From assembly GCF_019097595.1 (NCBI RefSeq), contig NC_080716.1, positions 9,349,401 to 9,413,400 on the forward strand: 64,000 nt of DNA, read 5' to 3'. The stretch's first letter is position 1, and each line of letters starts with the position of its first letter. A program made the position numbers and the translations under genes. Positions 25,411 through 41,252 of the stretch are shown piece by piece. The notes beneath the pieces are model-generated. The model did not search any database. It worked only from the letters and a program-made list of their open reading frames with translations, and was not told the origin of the DNA. This DNA comes from Hemibagrus wyckioides (taxonomy: Eukaryota; Chordata; Actinopteri; Siluriformes; Bagridae).

Positions 25411-27349
25411 CTATCTGGGGGGTTTCTGTGTTACAGTTGAGGTCATAAGTTTGCATCCCCTCTGCTGAATCCTGAAAATGTTAATAATTTAAAAGTCTCC
25501 TCAAAGAAAGAATGTGCAGGAGCTGGAGGGTTTTTCGGGAAGAACTGTGGGCAGTTCAACTGCTCAAGTCAAACAAGGCACTCTTGAAGAACTATCACAA
25601 AATATAAAAGCATTTCCGGATGTATTTGAAGCACTACAGGGACACATTCAGTGTCATTCCATTTCACACCTATTCAATACTAGATCATTAAGTACCATAA
25701 CAAAGCAGCATGATCTGATTTCTGGGTGGATCTATATCATGCAATCATGCAATATTAGTAATTTGTTATCACTGTGATTTAGCTGTTCCAAATCCTGCTT
25801 GTCTATGGTATTTTGTAATATGAACCTTGCCGTGTTTTTCATAATGACCTTATCTACATCACTCTATCTCCTTGATGTTTCCTTCTGACTTATTTTCTGT
25901 GACACCTCTAGTTCAGTTTATATGAATTGACTGTGCACTCAAACACATTGCAAATGAAGTTCCCTTTTCAAATCCACTTTAAAGAAAAACATAATGCACC
26001 TGAACTCTGAGGTGTTCTCACCACAAGAAGAAGAGGAAGTCTGCTCACAAACTCACAACTTGTTCTATATTTAATGTTGTTTTTTTCCACTCTACTATCA
26101 CTTCATCACCGACTCGATGACCACAAACTGTTGTGAAAACATCATGTGACTGAATGGTATAAATGAGTGGTATAAGCGTTTCAGGGGTTGTGCATAATTA
26201 TTTAACACAAATCAGATTAGTAGGTTAGTTCTGCTTATTATTTAGATTTGCATTATTTTATTCATTCTTATTATACGTGCAATATCATACCATCATACCA
26301 TGTGCAATATGGTTCTTAGTTCGCTAGCACTGTATTTTTATTTCGGAATACATTTTGTATATATACAATATTTCATTTATTTTTCATTTATATTTTCTTT
26401 TGATGTCATGAGAACTGACTTTAGGACTGACACAAAAGGTGCTCGGGAAATGCCTGCTGCACTCATGGCACTATAAGGGACAATGTTTACCTTGGAGAAT
26501 CTGGAGAAATCTGCAGATAAAAAACTGTAGGCCAATGTGATTGAAATAGCCTTCATTTGTCACATATACATTACAGCACATTAAATCTCTGCCATTCTTT
26601 TAAGAAAGAGGGTTTTTTTTACATATACATTACAGCACAGTAAAACGACTAAACAGTCTAGAGACACAAAAAATGGTGTGAAAAGCAGAGTGTCTAGCAG
26701 CCTTCTTGTCAAGTCTGACGCTTTACCTGTGAGAGTCTTTACCTTTGTCATGGTCTCACAAGCTGTGAACAGAAACCTGACTTCTTTTTTTTTTTAATAA
26801 AAAACAAACAATCAAAAAAGGCTTGTTTAACAAACTACTGGGGTGTTGCATACTGTCATCTCAGCAACACTAGGCTTAGTAATGTATTTAGCTCCATCCA
26901 GTGTATCTGCTCAGTTCTGCCCAATCAGGTAAAGCTGATTTCAGATGCAGACTAAACCTCCAACGGTAGATGCATGCAAGTAACCAGCCACTAAATGGCT
27001 AAAAGATGATTTCGGTTTGACTGCACAATGAAGATAAAACTAGAAGAAAGCTAGGCAGTTGGTAAAGTGTGTAGGTATGACACACAGGTAATGAAATGGA
27101 GAGTGTATGTGGTCAGATACAATCACTGCACTGCTGAAATAGGAATTCAACACTGACATGCAAATGTTCCAGAATAAAAAGATGCCGTTACTATTTATGT
27201 ATAGGTCTTGGTATTGGTTTAGCAGACTTTACCAGAAAACACCTTGCATCTCAGATTGTTACACAGACACATTTTGTTCCATGAAGAGGATTTCGTGTCA
27301 TTTGAGCCGAAGACTTTTTTTGTCAATCCATTTCTGGTATATGGGTCTA

Positions 27350-27585
27350 ATCCCATTCAATTCAATTCAATTCAATTCTTATTTCTTATTATCGCTTTTT
27401 TTTTGTCACAAAGCAGCTTTACGGGAATATATAAATTCAGGATATAAATGATAAACTTAAATATATGCATAATAAGCAAGCCACAGGAGATAACGGCAAA
27501 GAAAAACTCCCTGAGATGATGTGAGGAAGAACCCTTGAGAGGAACTAGATTCAAAAGTTATCTAGGTGACACTGGATAGTGTGAT
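27350..27585 (-). repeat. dispersed repeat, reverse orientation
   Basis: Starts with CAATTCAATTCAATTCAATTC, then 'cacaaagcagctttac', and later 'aaaactccctgagatgatgt', 'gaggaagaacccttgag'. This is the reverse complement of the repeat at 14815-15040, with a slightly different middle. Confidence 0.65.
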
Positions 27586-27892
27586 TATGGAAAACCTGTC
27601 TATAACTGTGTACTGCATCAAAATGTACAGTTGCATAACCAGGAGAGTAGTTCTAGTTGAAGATCCATATTCTTATTAATCTAATGCGGTATTTTAGTAT
27701 AGTAAAAGAAATGCTGCCCTTGTGGCTAGTTTGCTAGAGGGAGAGTTACTGACATACGGACACTGTCTGCGGTGTTTGGGGTTTGTCTGCAAGCTGATAA
27801 CCCACTTCTGAAAGTCCCTTAATTTCAACAGATTCTATTGTCTTCTAGGGACTTCAACAGCAGCTGGTATAGCAACCTGACTGAATTCTACT

Positions 27893-28060
27893 GGTAAGTC
27901 GAGTCAAGTTGAGGGTTTTTTTTGTTGTTTTGCCCATATATAGCTGATGGAGTATATAATGAAATCAAACAATGTTCCTCCAGGATCCTGGTGCTATACA
28001 AGACACTGAGCTACAAAAGACAACAAAGAACTATTCACATAAAGTGTATTTATGCAACCT
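27893..28060 (+). repeat. dispersed repeat block (copy 1)
   Basis: 'gtcgagtcaagttgagg', 'catatatagctgatgg', 'gttcctccaggatcctggtg' and 'gagctacaaaagacaac' recur in the same order at 28540-28690 ('gtcgagtcaagacg', 'tatatagctgatgc', 'gtttctccaggactctggtg', 'gagctacagagcaacac'). Class not identified. Confidence 0.65.
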
Positions 28061-28282
28061 TGTGCAAACTGCAAGATTAAAGACAAATCTTGCCAAACAA
28101 GAGAAAAGTGAATCAATTTTTTCTCAGTACAGACAACTTTACTTTCTAGTGACTTGGCCTTTAGTGTCTCTTCGATATTATCTTCTGGAGATGACTACAA
28201 TGCTTAACCTTTATGTATTTTTCCTATGAAATTCTCCACAGTGCCCTTTAGGTTTCAGCAAGGATTATACATACACATACAG

Positions 28283-28440
28283 AATACAAGATGGCCAAAC
28301 GTTTGTGAACATCTGGCCATTACACTCATTTGTGCTTTTTTCCCCCCAAAATTTAATCCTTTGTCTTCTATTAATTGAAGCCCATTTAAGAATATTGTGA
28401 CACACATACATTTCACTATAGCACCACTTGTAGTAGACTG
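28283..28440. mobile_element. Tc1-like end fragment
   Basis: 'acaagatggccaaacgtttg tgaacatctgg' matches the terminal region of the element at 16206-16686 with changes. No transposase remains. Confidence 0.5.
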
Positions 28441-28444
28441 GACA

Positions 28445-28810
28445 GATCTATCCATCCATCCCTTCTTTTATCCTACTAGGACTTAGGGAAACTGGAGCCT
28501 ATCCCAGGAGACTCAGGGCACAATCGTACACATACTCAAGTCAAGTCGAGTCAAGACGTTTTTACTGTCATTTCAACCTTATATAGCTGATGCAGTACAC
28601 AGTGAAATAAGATAACGTTTCTCCAGGACTCTGGTGCTACATTTAACCTAGAGCTACAGAGCAACACAAAGCTAAGGACAAAAGCTCTAACACTATGGAC
28701 AAGTTTGAGATGCCAAGTTTGAGAGTCTACATGTCTTTAGACAGGGGAAGGAAACCCTGAAGCAGCCCCCGAAGCATGGGGAGAACATGCAAACTCCACG
28801 CACGCATGAT
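28445..28810 (-). mobile_element. SINE/L2-type element split by another repeat
   Basis: The 5' part here (CTATCCATCCATCCCTTCTT, 'ctggagcctatcccaggaga') and the 3' part ('ggggagaacatgcaaactcc' near 28778) are the two halves of one L2-tailed SINE in reverse. The block at 28540-28690, copy 2 of the 27893 repeat, sits between them. Confidence 0.6.
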
Positions 28811-30280
28811 GGAGGCCAAGTGTTTCTCTATGGAGACTGCATATCTCTGTGCTTGATTCTATGCACCTGATGTGTGTAGCTAAAACTCCTGAACTCTCTC
28901 TCAATATAAGGGGTGTCCACATCCTAATAAGCATAGAAATATAGAACAAATGGTTTCTACATAATCCAACATCTGTAGGCTAAACAAAAAGAGCAAAAGG
29001 TGAGCGGTTGCAAAAGTATGAACACACCCTGCCCCTCACTCAGTTCCTTCTTTAATGTGCATTGTGCAAAAGAAAGAGAAAACCGCAAGATGTTCAGGAG
29101 CGTTTATGTTTGTTTCAGACCAACTGCTTGTCTCTGACCTCAGAGCTCCTCAGAAGCAAAGCGGGATGTCATGCACATATGAGTCATCATAACAGATTAG
29201 TTCCTAAATAAACTATTTGATTCTCTCTTTGTTGATATGTTATATCCTGAGGTTTTTAATGCTGTAATTCAGAATGTGAGAGGTGCCACCTGTGTTCCTT
29301 CCTGTTTAGCTCATGGCAGGCCAAAAAAAAAAGGTTGACTGTGTGTTGAACTGGGACATTATCGAAAAGGGGGTCAGTGAAATGAAACCTTCAGTGGACA
29401 GCAGCAGTGTTTTCCAGATGCTAAATTTGAGTAGTTTGGTTTGAACTTTCACTTTATTTGCTCTACATTCAGGTATGTTGCTGTATAGAATATTTTGTTG
29501 CTTGAACCTTGCAAAACATAATATTTGGGGGGAACTAATGCAACAACTCAGGATGTGACATAAAGCAGACAAAAAATATGTGATATGAGTCTAGACGAGT
29601 TTAGAAGGTGAAATGAAAAACAGGATGTCTTAAATGCAAAACAGCTTTTATAGAGGAACTAGACTCAGATAGTTTTTGATTTATGAAATATCAGATTTTT
29701 TTCCCCAGCGTTCTAAAACTATAAACTGAGCTTAAGACAAAGCTATGATCTTTTACTTTCTAGAAGAACTCTCCTATGCATGGGTGAATACTTTCATATA
29801 AGGGAATCTGTGACCGTAGGACACCACATGTGTGTGTACGCGTGTGTGTGTGCGCGTGACTGACTACAGAAATGAACAACAAGAAAAGGAGAAGACAAAA
29901 GAGACGATTACACGTATTTTTTTTGGTTGTTCCATGCAACACTGTGAAAACAATACGTCAAAAGACACGGACATCAACAAAACACAAGAGGTCAAAGGTA
30001 ACGCTTCTCTCTTTCTCTCTCTCTCTGAGTTCGTCGAGAAGTTAAAAGCCACTGAGGTTAATACAGGACCTGTTAATAAAAGATCATTTGGATTGGAAAT
30101 AATGCAATCATCTGGTTATTTTTTTTAAGAAAATAGATTCTAAGTGGGGAGCTAAATCATGCCCCAAGCATTTTTAAGAATTTAAGTGTAAATTTTCTTA
30201 AAATTTCAGGACACCACAAACAGACCCAGACTTTCCCAGAATTCCTTCCTCTCTGAACTACATTACGCTTTGTTTCAGTA

Positions 30281-30478
30281 TTATGATTTATTCAGTAATA
30301 GTACCCCAGCCACTGGATGCAGTGGTGGTCCCAAACCCAGATAAAATGGGAGGGTTGCGTCGGGAAGGGCATCCGGCGTAAAACCTGTGCCAAGTTGTTG
30401 TGCGGACCAGTTGGTCCGCTGTGGCGACCGCTCATGCACGTAGGGAGCAGCCGAAAGATCGACAACAACAACAAGTAG
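30281..30478 (+). mobile_element. 3' tail of an RTE-like LINE
   Basis: Contains GGGTTGCGTCGGGAAGGGCA, TCCGGCGTAAAACCTGTGCC and ends GCCGAAAGATCGACAACAAC, followed by an (AAC)n-type tail. This 3'-end form is widespread in fish RTE/Expander-type elements. Only the tail is present, the usual result of 5' truncation. Confidence 0.7.
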
Positions 30479-30899
30479 GCTCAGATACACGAAGCCTGAT
30501 TAACCCGAGGCTTTAAACATCTAATGATTTATAATGAATCAGATTTCAATCCAAATTTCGATGCTTCTGCTGATCCATATGGAATCATTAAAACCTCATT
30601 AGTCATCAGTTAAAATAATAATATATGCACACTTGCTATGCTTCTACAGTGAGGATCAAAACTGATAACTAATAACATCCGCTGTGTACAGATAATACTA
30701 TTACCAATCATACTAAACCACTTAGATATGAATTAGATAAATATTTATTAGGGTCCCTGCTCTTAACATAATGCTGGGTTAATCCCCTGCTTTGGCTCAG
30801 TAATTATTCATTTGATTACACAGAGTAGGTTCTGTAAGTTCACGATGCGACTACTACAGGAAATGAGAAAAAAAAAAAAAAACAAGCGTGCGTCAGTGC

Positions 30900-31013
30900 G
30901 GTTTATCCGAGACCTTAAAAGCTTCTGCAAAACACAGAGTGAGAGACAGACCTCAGCCCCAGCTGCAACCTTCTTACCTCACTTACTGTCGACTCTAGGA
31001 CATCTGCCAACAT
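30900..31013 (+). other. probable 5' UTR exon of ccr9
   Basis: The donor CAT|GTAAGTAA at 31013/31014 and the acceptor TTTGTTTTAG ending at 31203 bracket an intron just before the ccr9 start exon. The upstream limit of the exon is not determined. Confidence 0.5.
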
Positions 31014-31242
31014 GTAAGTAAACTTTACCAGTACCTGTAACAGAAAATAAATACATATACAAATAATAAAATCAATTTTCTCAATAGATTGTTTGAAGGC
31101 TTTTAAGTTAAAAAGACAATTTATTTCAAATCTACTCTGGTATGTTATGTCTGAAATAATAAGTTATTAATGTTTACGTGTTTTGTTTGTTTGTTTGTTT
31201 TAGATTTCTGAGAAGAATTGAGAGAAACCTCAGAGAATAAAC

Positions 31243-32479
31243 ATGATAAATATGACCGATACTTTGGCTGGCTTCTTGTCGACAGTCACTCCAACAGTAA
31301 GTAGCATCTAAAGAATCACCTGAGAATGCTGAGAATCACCTGCTACATTTAAAGCCATAGCTCTCTTCGTATGTTGATTTATTTACTCATTGAAATGAAT
31401 TCATCGTATCATTAATATTCTTCTTCTATCTGTAGGATGATTATGGCAGTGGCAGTGGTTTGGGGGATTTTGAATTTTACAGCCCTTGTGATAAAAGTAC
31501 CGTGAGACGCTTCCGCATGTTCTATGAACCCCCATTTTACCTTCTCATCGTCCTCCTGGGCTTCATAGGAAACGGGCTGGTGCTATGGATCTACACGCAA
31601 TTGAAAAACAGGCTGAAGACCATGACAGATGTGTACCTGCTGAACCTTGCCTTAGCTGACCTGCTCTTCTTGTGTACGCTTCCTTTATGGGCGGCAGATG
31701 CGATGAAGGGCTGGTCATTTGGCACTGCTCTGTGTAAGGGCATATCGGCGTTGTACAAGATCAACTTCTTCAGCAGCATGTTTCTCCTGACTTGCATCAG
31801 CGTGGACAGGTACATCTCAATCGTGCAGACCACCAAGGCACAGAACTCCAAGGAGCTGCGTCTGGCCTGCAGTAAAGTGGTGTGCGTGTTTGTCTGGCTC
31901 GTGGCCATCATATTGTCCATTCCCGAGTTCATTTTTGCTCAAACCAAGGTGGACTTTGAGGGCAATCAGTTTTGCACCATGGTCTACTGGAACAACGAAA
32001 ACAACCAAACAAAGATCCTGGTCCTGGCTCTTCAGATCAGCATGGGCTTCTGCATTCCACTCCTAATCATGATCTACTGCTACTCTGTCATCATTAGAAC
32101 CTTGCTCAAGGCCAAGAACTTCGAGAAGCACAAAGCACTGCGTGTCATCCTGGCAGTCGTGACTGTGTTTATCATCTCCCAGCTGCCGTATAACAGCTTG
32201 CTGGTGGTGGAGGCAGCACAGGCAGCGAACACCACCATCACAGACTGCGCTGAGTCCCAGAGCTTTGACATCGCCACCCAGGTCATGAAGAGTTTGGCGT
32301 ACATGCACAGCTGCCTCAACCCTTTCCTATATGCCTTCATCGGGGTGCGTTTCCGAAAAGACCTGAAAAAGCTGTACAGAAAGTACGGATTCACAACATC
32401 CAAATCCGGCAAACATGGAGCTCCACATCGACCTTCTGTCATGTCTGATACAGAAAGCACCATGGCTTTCTCGCTGTAA
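31243..32479 (+). CDS. ccr9: C-C chemokine receptor type 9-like
   Basis: Seven-transmembrane Gi-coupled receptor; mammalian CCR9 binds CCL25 and directs T cells to gut and thymus. Two coding exons: 31243-31296 (18 codons) and 31436-32479, joined in phase 0, 365 residues. The N-terminus is acidic with Tyr (DDYGSGSG), as needed for chemokine binding. Motifs: NLALADLLF in TM2, DRYISIV after TM3, SQLPYN in TM6, and HSCLNPFLYAF in TM7. Disulfide cysteines: N-terminal SPCDK with TDCAES (loop 3), and ALCKG with QFCTM (loop 2). The C-tail is Ser/Thr-rich, ending STMAFSL, like the SGALSL end of mammalian CCR9. Exon 1 starts at the first of two near ATGs (31243, 31252). The teleost a/b paralogue cannot be told. 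No AATAAA close by; ATTAAA at about 32736 is a candidate polyadenylation signal. Confidence 0.9.
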
Positions 32480-33017
32480 ACTCAGCCTTGGGACAGTCCT
32501 AGTGCACGAGATCAGGAATGAGTTCTCAAAAGGTTACCAGAAAGTTCATGAATCTGTGATAGGGAGACAGATTTTTTCTGGGACGTTGTGCACAACAGGT
32601 GCCTCGGATTGAATGCAGGATCCTGCTAAATGCTGAGGCCACTGAAAAGAAGCAGTGTATGTGTAGAAGACTGTGAATGAGGAATAATTACACAGAATGT
32701 GCAGAAGAGATATATATCATTTTCTGACATGTGTATTAAAGAAGGTTTGACTACCTTCAAAGCTATGTAAATAACATCTAGGTGATATGTTTTGCTGAAT
32801 TTTATGTCTGACTTTCACGACTCCAGGTGTCTCAACTTTCTTTCCTGTGAGAAATTCTCTATGCATTTTCTTTCATTTCTCTTTTTTTAATCCTCACAGT
32901 ATTACCTGGAAATCACTGTAACACATAACTGAGCCTATGTATATATTTGATGTGACATTTTTGTACCAAGACTAAATTAAATTTTAAAAAAACTAATCTT
33001 TTCAGTTTGGTTTGGAC

Positions 33018-33224
33018 ACACACACACACACACACAATTCAAACTGAACACAAACACACACACACACAATTCAAACTGAACACAAACACACACACACACA
33101 ATTCAAACTGAACACAAACACACACACACACACACACACACACAATTCAAACTGAACACAAACACACACACACACAATTCAAACTGAACACAAACACACA
33201 CACACACACAATTCAAACTGAACA

Positions 33225-33258
<34 letters not shown>

Positions 33259-33691
33259 TCAAACTGAACACAAACACACACACACACACAATTCAAACTG
33301 AACACAAACACACACACACACACACACAATTCAAACTGAACACAAACACACACACACACACACAATTCAAACTGAACACAAACACACACACACACACAAT
33401 TCAAACTGAACACAAACACACACACACACACACAATTCAAACTGAACACAAACACACACACACACAATTCAAACTGAACACAAACACACACACACACAAT
33501 TCAAACTGAACACAAACACACACACACACACACACACACAATTCAAACTGAACACAAACACACACACACACAATTCAAACTGAACACAAACACACACACA
33601 CACACAATTCAAACTGAACACAAACACACACACACACACACACACACACAATTCAAACTGAACACAAACACACACACACACACACACACAA
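33018..33691. repeat. compound minisatellite: (AC)n plus AATTCAAACTGAACAC
   Basis: Eighteen tandem units, each an AATTCAAACTGAACACAA core plus an AC run of variable length, unit length about 30-45 bases. The core is virtually invariant while the AC length differs. It starts about 540 bases after the ccr9 stop. Antisense frames of [10 protein letters not shown] type are artefacts. Confidence 0.97.
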
Positions 33692-36028
33692 AAACCCTTC
33701 ACGTTTCTTCATGGAGAAGTAACATCCCTTGGTTACACTTATTTGTTTACTTTGTCGAGTGTTTCGTGCAAAGCCCTGGGTCACACGGTGAGAATGGTAC
33801 ACACTGTGGTTAAAAAACCGTTGTGAACATGACGTTCAACTTTCGAATGCAGGAGACACTGTGGCACTTGCGGGCATGGAGTCTCGTCTGTCGTTCAAAC
33901 AGAAGAGGTGAAAAACACTCTTTCATTTGAATGTTTATTGTCAATTTCTGCACCCAAAACTCCTGCTTCCTCATTTTGTTGTTTGTTAAAAAACAAAACA
34001 AAAAAAAACAAACAAACACTTTTTTAAATGTCTCAAAACTTCCATCATGGAAATTTGTTATAGGTTCTGCTAGCTGAAATGTCAAAACCTGAATACAGCT
34101 CACCTACATAGAACTTTATAATACATATATTACATATAGAAGGTCAGTATGACTCCATGGAGTTAATCTGCCCTGTGTCAGCAGTTCAGCCTGGTCGAGG
34201 TGGTGTAATTTCTTGGCACGTATCGCACCGCTTACTATCCAGTGGACCAGCATTATAACGTCACAGCCTGACCGAGCGCAGTTCATGACCTCGATCAAAT
34301 TACATTTATTTCCTTAATACTTCCAACAAGATAATGTTCCATGAGTATGTTAGTGAGTTTGATTTACAACAGTCCAACTGAGAATATTCAGAACTAATAT
34401 TAGTACAGCTCCTAATAAAGTGGCCAGCGTGTGTGTTTAAACTATTTTCCAAGTTAAAATCATACCTTAAGCGCATGTTAGAGCACATTGGAGAAAAACA
34501 CTTTTAGATTTATGTACAAATGTACAACACCTTTTGACCACAAGGTAAGATTTATCTTGTTATCTTTTTAACCAGAAAGGTGTCACATTTTTCCATACTA
34601 CCGAATCCACCCCTTACCACCTGCCCTCACCTTCTTATTTGTTTCTGCATATGTCTTTTATGTATTTTTAAGTGTACAGAAAAATAAAATGTTATACCAC
34701 AGACTGAGATTGGTTCAACAAACCACACACACACACACATACACAGACGTGCACACATGCACACACACTTCACTCATGTTCGCACGACAGGAAGTGGCAG
34801 TGGTTAAAGGGGGGGACCAGTGACACGCACACAACAAAACTAACAGCTCAGTTCTCACTCACACTTGCAGTGATGATATGCTGTACATTTTCACACGTCA
34901 AACTATACTCTTTGAACCCAGGGCAATAAGCAAAAGTACAAACTATTGCACCCAAATAATGTTAGTCACTTTCTGAACGACACACTGGTGCATTTGAGAC
35001 GTGCTTCACTGGTTTTCTCACATCTCAGTCAAGACCACATGTTAGGATTCATTTCCATGCAGCACACCTGAAGAGACTAGAAGAGAGGAATTTATTTGTC
35101 ATTTATTTGTACACAGGTTAAGAACACAATATTATACTCATCATCTAAGCGGTAGGATCCTGAAATGTAGTGTCTAGGGAATGTAAATGTATTCACCCTG
35201 GTGGACTGAATACTTTCCTAATGGCAGGTCTAGGAAATCAGTAGAGTTGCAAAAACGTCGTTGAGATGAGGTACCCAGATATCCTGCAAGTGCATGTAAG
35301 AATCTTAAGTGATGTTTTCTCAGTGCAGAGATTGTGAATCAATCATAGAGCATATCTGTTCTGAGAAAACCTGAGAGAAACCGCAGGGGGATAAACAGCT
35401 CATGAAGATTCTACTGTTGCTATAGCTATACACTGTCAGTGTATTTCACAGAGCATGTGACTGAAGTTTTGCAGCGTAAGATTATTCCTTAATACTGCAC
35501 CACAAACGGAAAGCTATGACCAAAAGGCTAGTTTAAGATGCTGGAGCTCGTATGGTAGTTACATTGTGGAAGCTGCCTCTACCATGTGGTTACATTCAAT
35601 TGGTTGATTGTAAGCACCTTTGCTAACATCTGAGCAGTAGCACTGACCGGAGTCTTTGCTGTCATGACCGAACAAACAAATACACACCATCTAAATAGCG
35701 TCAGAGTGCAATGGAAAATTAGTGCGGAAATAATTCGATACAGCAATGGTGTCGTCACACTTCAGACTTAACTGTAAGCTTAACTTAACCTTATAACACT
35801 GCTACAGCTTCACTTTTTGCTCCTGAGTACTCCACTGTTTCTATGTGAGTAGAAATATATAAGTATATTAAGACAATATTTAATAACGAGGTTTATCAGT
35901 CTTACTTTTTAGTGTTTTATGTGCCTTCCTCCTAAAGCCAACGTGTGTGAATTGGCCTACTACGACAATTAAAGATGATGTGCAGTGTTATGTGTAATCT
36001 GCATGGGGTCTTCGGACCAAATCGCTTC
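33692..36028. other. spacer and probable myl12 3' UTR
   Basis: Between ccr9 and the end of myl12 (minus strand). TTTATT at about 35092 would read AATAAA on the minus strand and could end the myl12 transcript. Contains a Tc1-like fragment (34285-34440) and an AC-rich run near 34724-34766. No other gene seen. Confidence 0.5.
34285..34440 (+). mobile_element. Tc1-like 3' fragment
   Basis: 'ccaacaagataatgttccat' resembles the transposase block coding NxDNAPCH in a fish Tc1-like family, and 'cctaataaagtggccagcgt' is its usual 3' terminal motif. Most of the C-terminal coding part is deleted. Confidence 0.6.
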
Positions 36029-39251
<3,223 letters not shown>

Positions 39252-39885
39252 TTTGTCAGTTTGTCTTTAATATCCAAGGAGAAAGGACTAAAAAAATAAA
39301 GAAAAAAGAAAGAAATGAGGGGGAGGGGGGGTGTTATAAATGACCAGCAGTGGACTTTAAACAATGGCAGTAAGTGAGATAAAATAAAATGACGGTCATT
39401 TATCTTAACAAGTAATGGATGAAGTAGGATTTATTACACTTTCCATTGGCTAAGATAGTGAGTCAGGATGCTAACTGGTTAACAGCAGCTAGCTACATAA
39501 CTAGCTGTGTACCTGAAATTTAGTTTTGAACGTTAACTAGTGTTTATATCAACAGTAAGAAGGTAACATGAACCGTTATTTCAGTGCACGCTTATCAGAT
39601 TTAACTGTAGAGCTAATTAGGTCAGTCAACCACCATAGGTAAAGGAACGTTACAAAAACAAACGAGCACTGATCTTCAGCTCATATCACATAGACCGCTT
39701 ACGTTTCACAATGCTATGAATATCAGAGGAGATCTGCGCCGAATGCACTAGAGCGAAGTAGATAGCGAACCCTGCTAGACAGCGATAAACAGAGATATAA
39801 GTCCGCGAATCCGAATGGTTTTAACAGTAACTTTAACAGTGTGGAAAGACAAAACGCATTTTGTGTATACGCATAAACCTACCTA

Positions 39886-40035
39886 ATTAGATATAAAAGA
39901 AGAGCCACCAACGAGGCCACCAAGACTCTGCTGACAGTCGTCACCCCCTCTAAATGATAAACATGGAACCGCCCGAGCTCTGCAAACAAGACTGGAACAT
40001 TCCACTATTTACTTTGCGGGGGTGTTAATAGTGTT
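39886..40035 (-). promoter_or_regulatory. probable myl12 promoter and non-coding first exon (segment B2)
   Basis: Lies upstream of the myl12 start codon. A donor TTAG|GTAGGT reading on the minus strand ends near 39886. GGAACATTCCA at about 39994 contains a GAAnnTTC heat-shock-type unit and a CATTCC TEAD/M-CAT-type core. Plus-strand TATAAAAG at 39892. It is homologous to segment B1 inside intron 1. Role inferred from position and motifs only. Confidence 0.4.
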
Positions 40036-40601
40036 ACTCAATTGCACTCATTCTAAATATAACTATTTAAAAAAATAATAATTCTGGATTTTTGTTTCTT
40101 TTGGCGTAATTTCAGAAATCGTGCTATTATATGAAAAAATACTCTTATATTGAGTAATACATGTCAAATAATGTCAAAAGTCTGAATGAATTAAAACAAA
40201 TAAATCAAATTAATGAAAACACAAACAAACAAACAAACAAAAACCAAATAAATACTAATATATAATACGTGTAGCCAGTTTTAGGAAGGAGAAAAAAAAG
40301 ACAAAATAGGAAATACATACCGTATGTGTTATGATATTAAAAGTGAGTTATAAATATTATAGTGGCTGAATGTGATATTGAGGTTATATCTCATCATTGT
40401 ACAGCAATCTAGACTGATCTGCTTGTATATAAAGAAATGAAGGACTTTCTCTACATCAGCATGTTTTATGTTGTTCCTGTCGGTTGCTATGGATAAAGTG
40501 TTTTACTCCGGACAACAGGAAGTATGAAAAGCGTCTCTGGCAGTCCATTCACCAATATTTATACAGAAGATGTTGGATTATTTGAGGTAAAGTTCTTCTT
40601 T

Positions 40602-41085
40602 GAATGTTCAGTCGCTCTGATTATCGCAGATTTCCAATCGCTTGTATATACATACATATACATATCTATACATATATAATATCTTGAGACATAACATAAG
40701 GAACATGTTGTTAATCTCTCTATAGGAGCCATAACACATGTGGACCATGGAAAAAAGTGGGCGTGGTTATCAGGTTTGGAGTGTATTGGTTTGTTGTACA
40801 AAACATTGTTAAAATCGTATCTCCTTAAGAAAACTTTTCCTCTCTTTATATAGTTCATTAGAGCAGAGCGTCCACTCCATGTACATAGTGCGAGTCTATG
40901 GGTAAGATGGGCGGGACCCATAGGCCAAGAGTGGAGTGAATGGGCGGGGCGTGCTAGCACAGTGAGAAACAGGTGGGCGGGGTGTGTTAGCCCAGCGGGT
41001 TACGATGACCCCGCCCACTGCCCAACACCTAATGACGTAAGAGGCCATTCAACAACCTGATGTCCAGCTGCTCAGGAGCTTCTCG
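40602..41085 (+). promoter_or_regulatory. probable fam217a upstream region (segment A2)
   Basis: GC-rich compared with its surroundings, with GC-box-like GGGCGGGAC, GGGCGGGGC and GGGCGGGGT motifs and a CRE-like TGACGTAA at 41033. It directly precedes the first candidate fam217a exon. A homologous copy (A1) lies at about 38062-38475. It could instead be a dispersed repeat. Confidence 0.4.
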
Positions 41086-41252
41086 TTGATTGTGCTTCAC
41101 CATTTCTGTTCTCAGCGTAAAAGCCTCAGAGTATTCAACCAAGAGGACAGGACACTACTGCCCACCATTCCTGCACCATCTCAAGGTCAGGGCATTTAGT
41201 AAATGTCAATTTTCTCATATTTTTCTTTTTTTAATTCATTTCAATGTTTCAG

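Larger units (their letters stand above)
25420..31010. other. intergenic spacer, repeat-rich
   Basis: Between the filament gene and ccr9. Holds a dispersed repeat at 27350-27585, a repeated block at 27893-28060 and 28540-28690, SINE/L2 fragments, a Tc1-like end at 28283-28440 and an RTE-like tail at 30281-30478. No convincing coding frame; the ones present are short and lack splice or homology support. Confidence 0.6.

Noticed and set aside
31591..32463. Antisense frames over ccr9
   Set aside because: Shadows of a well-supported receptor gene.
33213..33702. Antisense frames of Cys-Val repeats
   Set aside because: Produced by the (AC)n minisatellite.
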